Part shown: positions 53,535 to 61,748 of the stretch, in pieces
How positions within the stretch are numbered: position 1 is the stretch's first letter
Layout: every line of letters starts with the position of its first letter
Assembly: GCF_000428905.1 (NCBI RefSeq)
Contig: NZ_AUAV01000011.1
Span: 152,264 to 216,263, forward strand
Direction: 5' to 3'
Origin: Brumicola pallidula DSM 14239 = ACAM 615
GTDB taxonomy: Bacteria; Pseudomonadota; Gammaproteobacteria; Enterobacterales; Alteromonadaceae
Length of the DNA: 64,000 bases
Translations under genes and position numbers: made by a program
Notes under the pieces: generated by a model
What the model saw: only the letters and a program-made list of their open reading frames with translations
Told to the model about the DNA's origin: nothing
The model's database searches: none

Positions 53535-54212
53535 TTAGCATAAATACAATTTTGTATTGGGGCTAGTTATTAGATGATAAGTGGCACTGTCTTTTTCAAT
53601 AATAATCTGTGCTTGTGCGTCCAGTACGAATTCAAAATGCAGCACTTTAAACTGGTTTTTAAGCATACAATGTAAAAATACACCTTTATCGTACAGTGAG
53701 GTGTTTGCTTGCGTCTGTTTCAAGCTAAGTAATAGATACACTTGTTTGTTATTGCTTTTATCAGGCTTTATTTGAAAATCAAAATGCGCAGTCTTCCTCG
53801 ACATTATTTGACTATCCGAACTGGCGGCAACTTGCTCACCACTTGAGGCGAAGCTTATTTTACCTAATACCCATTCATATTGGGTATACAAACTTGCGTT
53901 GCTTTTAATAACAGGCATCAATTTTTGCGACTTTGTAGAAAACGGAAAACAAGCGCAGCGGACTAATTCAGCAAATGGGATACGTCGAGTCAGCAATGCT
54001 ATTACCTGCTCCTCGCCTTCCCCATTTACGCTAACTTGAGCTACCGGAGCAACGCCGGTCAAACGCTTATATTGTTGCTTAACGTTAAAGATAGCAGCTT
54101 GTTTAGGATCCAATGGAGGTATTTTTGTTACCTCATTATTTTTACCAATAGTGCTGTTAGTCGTAACATTAGAAGCGCCATTAGTATTGCTGTTACTTTG
54201 TTTTTTACTCAT
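53535..54212 (-). CDS. Cytoplasmic protein of the kinase cluster (unknown)
   Basis: A 225-aa soluble protein with no signal or TM segment. The first 30 residues are Asn/Ser/Thr-rich and disordered, a plausible phosphorylation region for the cluster's kinase. The rest is mixed alpha/beta, with several cysteines (RCACFPF). No family recognised. Its ATG overlaps the stop of the 569-aa gene by eight bases, so the two proteins are probably made in fixed ratio and may interact. Confidence 0.72.
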   Translation of the reverse strand: MSKKQSNSNTNGASNVTTNSTIGKNNEVTKIPPLDPKQAAIFNVKQQYKRLTGVAPVAQVSVNGEGEEQVIALLTRRIPFAELVRCACFPFSTKSQKLMPVIKSNASLYTQYEWVLGKISFASSGEQVAASSDSQIMSRKTAHFDFQIKPDKSNNKQVYLLLSLKQTQANTSLYDKGVFLHCMLKNQFKVLHFEFVLDAQAQIIIEKDSATYHLITSPNTKLYLC

Positions 54213-55914
54213 GCTTTAGCCCATGCCTTTTTTCCAATTCACCTTTGAATATGAAAAGATCTGAGGTAAAAAATATTTCAAGTGTAACAAGTTCACTGTT
54301 TTTATTTGCTAATTGCTGAAAGACCGCCTGGTTTAAATCATGAATAAGCTTGCCGCCTTGCACTATTTGTTCGCCTCCTTGCTCATAAATATCGAGTTCA
54401 TGGAAGTCTTTGTTGCTTTTAAACCCCACCCGATTATTCTTTGCGAGGGTCTTTTTTGCTAACGAAAAAAAATTATTGAGCGTTTTTGATTGCAACAACC
54501 ACCGGCTAATATGCGTAAATGTAAGCTCCGGTTTATTTTCACTATTTTCTAGCGTACTCACCAAACGTTGCAACATATGACTAAAATCTTGGCTCTCTTG
54601 GCGTTCAATCATCAAGGCAACACCTTGTGATAATAACCCCAAGCATCTAACATCTTTATGTTCATACAATACGGCGGCGCAACATAAAAGTGTATTCCCA
54701 GCTTGTTTACGCCAGTCACTTAGACGCCCAAAATAAGTCGTATAATCTTGCTTTGGCCTATCAATTAACACGTCACTTTTATCTCTGGTTTGTTGAATAA
54801 TTAAATTCTGCCATTCACCAAACACTTCGCTTCGCATCACAGATAAAGGAAACTGAGTAACCGCGCGGCGCAAACCAAATAACAGCGCCACGCATGTATA
54901 CTCTTTTTTGGTCATGAATTTGGGCTTATCAACGAGCCAGATTGGCGGCGTAATTATATCTTCACTTAATTCAAAAATAGTTTCGTATAACCAAGCAGCC
55001 TGATCCTCTTCAAGGTCAGGCGTAATACTCTGACTACTCGTGTGCTCTAAATCAGATTGACTAAAAGAGATTTCACGGGCGACTTTGACTTGTTCGTAAG
55101 CAAACTGATAGTCAACAATATCGACTAACACGTTTTCAAATTTCACATATCCAGGTACATTAGTAGCTGAGATCCAAAAATTCAGTACAGCTTCATCATT
55201 GAGCTTTTCTACATCGCCATTTTCGCCTATCCATTGATGAATATAACGGTATTTTTGTTGCAGATTAGCCGTGGGCAGATGTAATTTTAAAAATTCGTAA
55301 AGCTTCTTTTGTAAATATTTTGCTAATTTTCCCACACACTTGCTATCGGCCCCAGACAGCTGTGTTTCGATGTCCTCTATGATGTTTGGAATATTACCAA
55401 CCAACAATTCTAGCAAGGCACTCAAGAGCATGACTCTGGATGCGCTAACAGTGAAATCTTGTTTTGCATCACTGATAACTAAGCCCACCTGGTCCAACGT
55501 CACTGAGGGTGCATGAAGATCGTGTTGCGTAAGGGGGTAAAGACTACTTCTAAAGCGACTGGGTGAAATCGCTTCTTGTATCCAGAAAAAATCCAATAAA
55601 CCCTTGCTATAATCCTGATGACGAACAATAGGCCAGCATAAATAAGCCAGTTCTAAACACGCTTTACCGTAATTTCGGCAAAGGACATATTGCGCAAGCT
55701 TATCAATGGTTTTTGCAGCGTACTTTTTATTCAGCTCATTATCTCGCCCGCTATTTTGTTTTCTATTTTGTTTTCTATTTTGCTCTCTATTTTGCTCTCT
55801 ATTTTGCTCTTTATTTCGCCCTCCTTGGTATTCGCGCATTGATAAGGTTTCTCTGAGCATGTCAAATTCAGCTTGTAGCACTTGACTAACACCGTACTCA
55901 ATAATATTAGTCAT
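54205..55914 (-). CDS. Large cytoplasmic protein of the kinase cluster (unknown)
   Basis: A 569-aa protein without signal peptide or TM helix and without a family I recognise. Near the N-terminus is a tetrapeptide repeat (N-R-E/K-Q, five copies, residues about 35-55). The remainder is mostly helical with many aromatic residues. Overlaps of eight bases with both neighbours (FHA gene upstream, 225-aa gene downstream) show tight coupling. It could be a cytoplasmic effector or a scaffold read out by the FHA protein. Confidence 0.75.
   Translation of the reverse strand: MTNIIEYGVSQVLQAEFDMLRETLSMREYQGGRNKEQNREQNREQNRKQNRKQNSGRDNELNKKYAAKTIDKLAQYVLCRNYGKACLELAYLCWPIVRHQDYSKGLLDFFWIQEAISPSRFRSSLYPLTQHDLHAPSVTLDQVGLVISDAKQDFTVSASRVMLLSALLELLVGNIPNIIEDIETQLSGADSKCVGKLAKYLQKKLYEFLKLHLPTANLQQKYRYIHQWIGENGDVEKLNDEAVLNFWISATNVPGYVKFENVLVDIVDYQFAYEQVKVAREISFSQSDLEHTSSQSITPDLEEDQAAWLYETIFELSEDIITPPIWLVDKPKFMTKKEYTCVALLFGLRRAVTQFPLSVMRSEVFGEWQNLIIQQTRDKSDVLIDRPKQDYTTYFGRLSDWRKQAGNTLLCCAAVLYEHKDVRCLGLLSQGVALMIERQESQDFSHMLQRLVSTLENSENKPELTFTHISRWLLQSKTLNNFFSLAKKTLAKNNRVGFKSNKDFHELDIYEQGGEQIVQGGKLIHDLNQAVFQQLANKNSELVTLEIFFTSDLFIFKGELEKRHGLKHE
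55751..55810. repeat. 12-bp in-frame tandem repeat in the 569-aa gene
   Basis: Five contiguous 12-bp units: two CTATTTTGTTTT followed by three CTATTTTGCTCT. The coding strand gives Asn-Arg-Lys/Glu-Gln. The unit keeps the reading frame. Confidence 0.92.
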
Positions 55915-57796
55915 ATAGCATTTCTTTCACTGATTTGTCGACAACTTGCGCCGCTATAAGTAGCATATCGATAACAAAACCATTTACACTTAGTTGACTT
56001 TTTAGCGGCAAAGGCACGGGTCCTAAAATTCTCGTATTATCAATTTTTACATCACAGGTTTGACTTGATAAGTGTAACCAAACTTCTCCTTTCAGTTCAA
56101 TTTTCAGGACTTCATTAATGTCTGCCTTAGTTTCTTGTTGCGCTTGACTGGCTCGCCACTGTGACTCGCTATACCACATATATTTATTGAGTGAACATAT
56201 TAGATAAAAATTTTCATTACTTAAATACCAGCGATGACCAGCATACTCTGACGGATTGAGAAAGCTTTTCGCAGACGAAAAACTGACGGCAGGTATCATC
56301 GCATTTTGACACAAATCCAAAGCGATACTCTGATTTGTCCCAAGATACCTCACTTGAAAACCGATGCTGCCAAGCTCGTCTGGGGGCGAAAGGTAAATTT
56401 GGTCCATCTCAGCTAGAATGTATTCTTGGTTATTTTCACAGGCTCGATATTGCAGCCACATACCATTGGTACTGCCTAAATCCTGAATTGTAAAACCGTT
56501 TATCTGACGAACAATAATAATACCCTGATGCACTCGAGAAAGCGTATCTTGTGGCAAGGTAACATCTGCGCTAGTGTCACCTTGCGCTTTGGGAATGCTT
56601 CTACCAATTCGCATCGATTGAGCGCAATTAATGTGTATTTTGTGCTCCCTAGAAGCTAAAATAATGCCTTCACATCGTTGTCCTTGATTAGTTGAAATAC
56701 GATGGATTAAGTTTTTAGTAGACTCAATTTGCAAGTCAACTAGTGGACGATTGACACCAGCTTGTCGCTGGCATAATTCAAGCGCACTGTAAGCTTGCTC
56801 TAACGCAGCAAAGACCTTACCCGCATGCGCTAATTCAACCGCTTTTGATACCCGACTTTTAAACTGTTCGCGTTCATCTTGAATAACTTGATATTTATAT
56901 AGTTGCTCGGCAATTGTTACCTCCAGTGCTTGTGCAGTGATATTTGACGCATTATCTTCGAGTGCTTTTTTAACAAAAATGTGGGCCGATTCAATTTCAT
57001 TATTTTGCAATAATCGCTGCGCGTTATCAAACCAAATATCGGCCTGGCTGACTCGCTTCTGCCAGTATGATAATTCCTTCTGCCATTTATTACGGCATAA
57101 AAATGGCACTGGAATGAGTCTAAGTATATGTACAAATCGAACCCATTTTGCACTCTGATTATTTGACTCATAACAATTTAGTTTAAATTGGACCCAAGAC
57201 CAAAATGCCAACAATGTCAGCAATATCATTAGTATTACCAAAGCGCTCCAAAACATAACCAACTGTATTGAATAGGCAGAAACAGCTCTCGTGCTTTTAA
57301 ATAGATTATCTTGGTTTATAAATAGTGAGGAAACCTCAACATTCATGCGTTTAAATAGGAGCGACATTTGCTCCCGGAATTGGCTTGGCGATAGTATAGT
57401 AGAAAGCTCGAATGTGATCTCTTTACTCGGTAAAAACAAACCCAAAAAATGCAGTGTTGTTTTTTCATCCAGCAATCTCGTGTTCACGTCATCTGTACTA
57501 GAAAGTAACATTGAGGAGACAATATCAAGCTCTTGGGGAGTGAAATTAACAAGTGTTAACTTATAAGTGTAGCGCTTTTTTGTACTTGCTATTGGTGTCG
57601 CTAACGGCGGTAAATTACGCTCTGCAAGTGCCGGCAATTTTGGTATAATGAAGCTGCTGTTATTATTTATTTTGCCCTGCAACACATTATGCAGGGTGCT
57701 GCCTTCAATTAATAAGGATGACGCCAAAGAATGACGATGATATTGAGTAGCCAACATAAGCAAAGCCATAAGTAAAAAACACACTACTTTATTCAT
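55907..57796 (-). CDS. FHA-domain membrane protein
   Basis: 629 aa from the ATG at 57796 (GAGG 6 nt upstream). It has a signal or first TM (VVCFLLMALLMLATQYH), a periplasmic domain of about 150 residues, and a TM near residues 178-200. A cytoplasmic part follows with TPR-like helices (about 250-345) and an FHA domain (about 378-485). The FHA core is complete: MRIGRSIPK, DTLSRVHQGI and DLGSTNGMW, the Arg, Ser/His and Asn needed to bind phospho-threonine. After it a further strand-rich domain of about 130 residues runs to the end. It overlaps the kinase gene by eight bases, so it is the natural reader of the kinase's product. Confidence 0.88.
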   Translation of the reverse strand: MNKVVCFLLMALLMLATQYHRHSLASSLLIEGSTLHNVLQGKINNNSSFIIPKLPALAERNLPPLATPIASTKKRYTYKLTLVNFTPQELDIVSSMLLSSTDDVNTRLLDEKTTLHFLGLFLPSKEITFELSTILSPSQFREQMSLLFKRMNVEVSSLFINQDNLFKSTRAVSAYSIQLVMFWSALVILMILLTLLAFWSWVQFKLNCYESNNQSAKWVRFVHILRLIPVPFLCRNKWQKELSYWQKRVSQADIWFDNAQRLLQNNEIESAHIFVKKALEDNASNITAQALEVTIAEQLYKYQVIQDEREQFKSRVSKAVELAHAGKVFAALEQAYSALELCQRQAGVNRPLVDLQIESTKNLIHRISTNQGQRCEGIILASREHKIHINCAQSMRIGRSIPKAQGDTSADVTLPQDTLSRVHQGIIIVRQINGFTIQDLGSTNGMWLQYRACENNQEYILAEMDQIYLSPPDELGSIGFQVRYLGTNQSIALDLCQNAMIPAVSFSSAKSFLNPSEYAGHRWYLSNENFYLICSLNKYMWYSESQWRASQAQQETKADINEVLKIELKGEVWLHLSSQTCDVKIDNTRILGPVPLPLKSQLSVNGFVIDMLLIAAQVVDKSVKEMLYD

Positions 57797-60353
57797 GTAT
57801 TTCCTCAACTAGCCTAAAGCCTGTGGTATGCGACTTGATCGTCTTGTTTAAAAAATCATCCTCTGAAATAGCTAGCTGATTTGTATCACTCAACCAAGAA
57901 CCGCCTTTAACCACAGCTAAATCACAACGAGGCTGCAAGGTAGAGTGTGACGCTTTTGCTATATAAGGCTTTGGACATGTCGATGTCCATTCTTGTATGT
58001 TGCCATGCATATCAAATATCTGCCAATCATTTGGGGCAAAGCTTTGCACCGGCATTGTGGTATTGACACTGACCTCGTTACTCACATTACAGTTCTTACA
58101 ATGTGCTTTATTGAGTTGCATTCTTGCGCCCCAGCTGTATTTTTTCGCTGTATTGTCTAATGAAGCCGCCGCCGCAAATTCCCACTCTACCTTAGTCGGT
58201 AAGCGCAAGCGTGTGGCTGTTTGCTCAGCTAACCAAGGAATAAACTGTTCATTAACATCGAACCAACTGACATTCATCGCCGGATGCTCGGGCAAAGAAA
58301 AAGTACGATAGCGAGGATCTGTTGATAGCGTTTTTGACGTCGCACATTTCCCAGCATCAACGCAAGCGCCATATAACTGGTTAGTAACCTCAAATGACAT
58401 TATACGAATTCGGGAATACGCGGCCTTAGTGGCCTTTGCGTCTAGATTTTGCAACGTTGACGGTATTACCGGCAGTAATATAAATTCAACGGCTATACCG
58501 TCAGCGACGGTTTTATCCGTATTGCCAATAAAGTATCGGGAATCTGACAGTTCAAGTTCTTCATTAATAATGTAGGTATTGCTTGTAATATCAATCTTCT
58601 TAGTCACCGTACGGTAACCATTTTTACTAACTCGCAACCAATATTCACCTTGTTTTACGCTACTATTACTGACCGGTATTCCCTGCATAGATTGCAGTAC
58701 TACATCTGCATCTTGGGGCTGGATCTGCAAAATTACGTCGATGTTGCTTATCGGTATATCTACAGCCAGGCTGTCTTTGATTTGGATTTCTGATATATCA
58801 TTGATAACATTTTCTTGACTATTTTTAGGCTGGCGAGTGTCGTCTTTTAGCAGACTGGCGAGTAGTTGCTCCTGCTCACCTGCATATCCATCTATATCCG
58901 TTAATTCTGCATTACCAAGAGACGATCCACTTGTCTTAAAAGACTGCAACCACCAAGGTATTATCAGCGCACAAGCTATAATAATCACTGCGCAGACAAA
59001 GCGTCCTCGTGCTCTATTGCGGGTTGTTTGGTTTGCTGGGCTATGTTGAGTATTTCTGCCTAAGAGCTTGCATTCAATAATGCTGGCTAGCTCTTGCGCC
59101 GGTATGTTCAGAGTAGATTTACCTAAGGCTATTAGCTTTTTCTGGTCTGCATCTGTCAGACTGCATTTATTATCTATCGTCGCGCTACTTATTGCTCGAT
59201 TGACTTGTTCTATCCACAAAAAAAGTGTGGCGGCTTTATTATCTTGACGTGCTAACTGAGACTGGATTTGAGCAATGTACTGAGCCAACCATTGAGGCGA
59301 ATATTGCTGATGCAGCTCAGCTTCAGCTAGCAAGGCAAATCGAGTAAAGTCAAACTCATTAATTTCGCCTTGTTTTAATAGTGTTTGCTGAATACTCAGT
59401 TCAAGTGCTTTTATCCTGTTGTTATCAGTTTTGTTAACATTACTGTTGATCGTCGAATGGCTTTCCCATACTCGAGTGGCTTCAGGATCATCGGATTGCT
59501 CACGCCCACTTGCATAAATTTGAGTGGCACATTTTGCAAGGATATTCTCAATCGTGAGCGCCATTTGCTTGGCTGATGCAGGTCTTTGCTTTGGCTCTGA
59601 GGATAATCCAAGCTCAATAACTTGGCTAACTTCATGGTCAATATTTGGATTAACAATATTTACCGGCTGCTTTATTTCACTGTAGTGCCCGCCGGTTAAA
59701 CAACGATACATAAGGGCTGAGACCGCATAAATATCGCTTTTCGTCGTGCTATTTTGGGCATCTATTAATTGCTCTGGGCTAGCATAATATAGGCTGCCGA
59801 TACCACGTTTAAACAAATTACTAGCATGTTTAATTGCTGGCGTTACCTTAGATATCGAGGTACCAAAGTCAGCGATTTGAACTTGATCATTATCATCTAG
59901 TAAAACATTCGCCGGCTTGATATCAAGGTGAACTAACCCCGCCTCATGAATGTACCGCAGGCCTGTTAATATTTGCTGCGCAATGAGCAGTGTTTTATGC
60001 ATGCTTAGTTTGTTTTGCGAACCCAACAAGTCTGCCAATGAGCGCTTGTAGTATGGCATCACGATATAAGGTTGTTTGGTGTCGGTAAAGTCAAACTCCA
60101 TAAACGAGACAACATGCGGAGCAGATGATAACTGGTGTAGAATTTTACTTTCACTGATAAAATCTGCTTGCCAATTCTTTATTTTATGTTGCTCCACTGA
60201 TGCATCACTATTTTGATTATCAAATAGCTGACAATCAAACACCTTAATAGCAAGCTGTACAGATAGATGAGGATCTTGAGCCAAATAAACTTGACTGCGC
60301 GCGCCTCGCGCTATCAGTCCCTTCACCTTGTACTTTCCAATGCTTTTTAACAA
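57789..60353 (-). CDS. Ser/Thr protein kinase with TM, PEGA and SUMF1 (FGE-like) domains
   Basis: An 854-aa receptor-like kinase. The kinase domain (residues about 6-270) has Lys 37 (LAIKVF), Glu 69, catalytic loop VHLDIKPANVLL (Asp 144, Lys 146, Asn 149; Leu replaces the usual Arg of HRD) and ADFGTS. The Gly loop is degenerate (IARGARSQVY). A TM helix lies at 452-470. Outside it come a PEGA-like domain (about 537-603) and an FGE/SUMF1 domain (about 620-850: SFEVTNQLYGACV, RLPTKVEWEFAAA, DMHGNIQEWTS, KGGSW, TGFRLV), with three close Cys pairs suited to disulfides. The start is TTG (60353). It heads the main gene block. Confidence 0.9.
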   Translation of the reverse strand: MLKSIGKYKVKGLIARGARSQVYLAQDPHLSVQLAIKVFDCQLFDNQNSDASVEQHKIKNWQADFISESKILHQLSSAPHVVSFMEFDFTDTKQPYIVMPYYKRSLADLLGSQNKLSMHKTLLIAQQILTGLRYIHEAGLVHLDIKPANVLLDDNDQVQIADFGTSISKVTPAIKHASNLFKRGIGSLYYASPEQLIDAQNSTTKSDIYAVSALMYRCLTGGHYSEIKQPVNIVNPNIDHEVSQVIELGLSSEPKQRPASAKQMALTIENILAKCATQIYASGREQSDDPEATRVWESHSTINSNVNKTDNNRIKALELSIQQTLLKQGEINEFDFTRFALLAEAELHQQYSPQWLAQYIAQIQSQLARQDNKAATLFLWIEQVNRAISSATIDNKCSLTDADQKKLIALGKSTLNIPAQELASIIECKLLGRNTQHSPANQTTRNRARGRFVCAVIIIACALIIPWWLQSFKTSGSSLGNAELTDIDGYAGEQEQLLASLLKDDTRQPKNSQENVINDISEIQIKDSLAVDIPISNIDVILQIQPQDADVVLQSMQGIPVSNSSVKQGEYWLRVSKNGYRTVTKKIDITSNTYIINEELELSDSRYFIGNTDKTVADGIAVEFILLPVIPSTLQNLDAKATKAAYSRIRIMSFEVTNQLYGACVDAGKCATSKTLSTDPRYRTFSLPEHPAMNVSWFDVNEQFIPWLAEQTATRLRLPTKVEWEFAAAASLDNTAKKYSWGARMQLNKAHCKNCNVSNEVSVNTTMPVQSFAPNDWQIFDMHGNIQEWTSTCPKPYIAKASHSTLQPRCDLAVVKGGSWLSDTNQLAISEDDFLNKTIKSHTTGFRLVEEIHE

Positions 60354-60643
60354 AAATTCAGTCCCAAACTTAGTAGATGTGGCTGTGAGCGCAAATCAAT
60401 TCTCATAACATGACTATTATTAAGCCTGCCCTATTGGAATAAAAAAACAAAAATATAAGCCACAAAATTAATTTAGTGTGACGTATTCGCGACTGTTGTA
60501 ATAACACTACCTAAAATATTATGCAATTATTGCTCCGACTTTTTATATTAAGTAATCGCTTAACTAAATTGCTGAGAGCAATGAGTTTACTTAAACCTTG
60601 AGGTGATATGACGCACAGAGAATTAGTCCATTTAACAGGAAAA

Positions 60644-61096
60644 TCACCAGCCCTGTCGAACTGGTTCAACCGCACTGGTGATGGCTTCAGAAGGCTGTGC
60701 ACTCTTGCTGTGGGCTTTAATGGTATTTAACAGCAAGGTATGTGGCAATTGTAATTCTTGGCCCATGTTTTGAGTCAATTGCTTGCTCTGCTCAGAGAAG
60801 CGTTGATATCTTGTCACGTTATGCATTCTAATTGACTGCAATGTGGCAATTAAGTGACGTTTATTCGCCGGCTCTGATCTGTGTTTTTGACGATCTGCAT
60901 ATTTAGATTTATACACCAAAGCTGTATCTTGAATATTGTAAACAAAAACAAAAGTGCGGATTAGTATAATAATCAAAGCAATCACAATTACCGTCAAACT
61001 AAAGACTAAGCCTATTTTAGGCTTAGTCTTTAGCAGGCTCAATGCAAACATTTTCATGTACTGATTGGTGTTTATAAAACGGGTTGAGGTATTCAT
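60644..61096 (-). CDS. Single-pass membrane protein of the kinase cluster (unknown)
   Basis: A 150-aa protein with one strong TM helix (residues about 28-52, VFSLTVIVIALIIILIRTFV) and a basic, helical C-terminal part (about 95 residues). A short cytoplasmic N-terminus is rich in Asn/Thr. Its ATG is 7 bp after the stop of the MotB/TolR-like gene. No family recognised. A 290-bp gap, with no terminator seen, separates it from the kinase gene. Confidence 0.7.
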   Translation of the reverse strand: MNTSTRFINTNQYMKMFALSLLKTKPKIGLVFSLTVIVIALIIILIRTFVFVYNIQDTALVYKSKYADRQKHRSEPANKRHLIATLQSIRMHNVTRYQRFSEQSKQLTQNMGQELQLPHTLLLNTIKAHSKSAQPSEAITSAVEPVRQGW

Positions 61097-61103
61097 AAAT
61101 CGC

Positions 61104-61550
61104 TTACATTTTAGACTCGAACGCAGCTAACCATTCATTATCCATTATGGTCAAAGATAAATCGAAGTCTTTGAACTTTTTTTGCAAGCTCAACGCCTGG
61201 ATCACGTCCGTATCCATGGGCATAGCAAGTACTAATTTTTGCATAGTGTTGAGCTTACTAATTTGGGTTTGCATCAAATTTTGATCATAAAGGTTTGCCG
61301 CATAATAAAAGACATATTGAATTTTAGTGGGTTGTTTTTTGCCCTCGGTGCTCTGTTTAGTTTGGGTTGATTCAGTCAATACAAATGCAGGAACTGTGGT
61401 GTGCATTTCCTGCTCTGTATTATCAATCGGTTGAGGCACCCCAATAGAAACTAAGGCTAACAACAGTAGCGAAAAAAATGCCATAGAAAGTGCTAAAGCA
61501 ACCTCTGTCATGGCCTGTGTACTCTGGTCTTGCGAGTTAGTTGTTCGCAT
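61104..61550 (-). CDS. MotB/TolR-like single-pass protein (putative stator partner)
   Basis: 148 aa from the ATG at 61550 (MRTTNSQDQSTQ), which has GAGGG upstream at a normal distance; a longer reading to 61655 would place a poor N-terminus. A single TM helix (residues about 14-37, MTEVALALSMAFFSLLLLAL) carries Glu 16 at its cytoplasmic end, where MotB, TolR and ExbD have the essential ion-carrying Asp. The rest is a periplasmic domain of about 105 residues. No peptidoglycan-binding OmpA motif is visible. First gene of the cluster; the MotA/ExbB-like gene is at its other end. Confidence 0.65.
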   Translation of the reverse strand: MRTTNSQDQSTQAMTEVALALSMAFFSLLLLALVSIGVPQPIDNTEQEMHTTVPAFVLTESTQTKQSTEGKKQPTKIQYVFYYAANLYDQNLMQTQISKLNTMQKLVLAMPMDTDVIQALSLQKKFKDFDLSLTIMDNEWLAAFESKM

Positions 61551-61748
61551 CTTATTGCCCTCATATAATACAAAGTAACGCTGTATAACTATAAATATGA
61601 AAAGGTTTGATGGGTTTTTACTATCATTTAACGAGGTGCTTGAAAATAAATTCAAATAACGACAGTATTACCGAATAACGCTATACTACGCTATGAATAG
61701 GTTTAGATTAGTGTTGTTAGTTTTTAGAAGTATATTAAGGAAAGTATA

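Noticed and set aside
60511..60702. 63-codon minus-strand ORF between the kinase and the membrane protein gene
   Set aside because: It overlaps the end of the 150-aa gene in another frame, has no ribosome site and no recognisable features.
47890..61550. Type VI secretion cluster
   Set aside because: A kinase and an FHA protein are present, but no sheath (TssB/C), ClpV, Hcp, VgrG, TssJ/L/M or baseplate genes are seen.
47890..61550. Zorya-type defence system
   Set aside because: MotA/MotB-like proteins suggested it, but the MotA-like protein is short (188 aa) without the long tail, the partner lacks an OmpA domain, and no helicase or nuclease effector is present.
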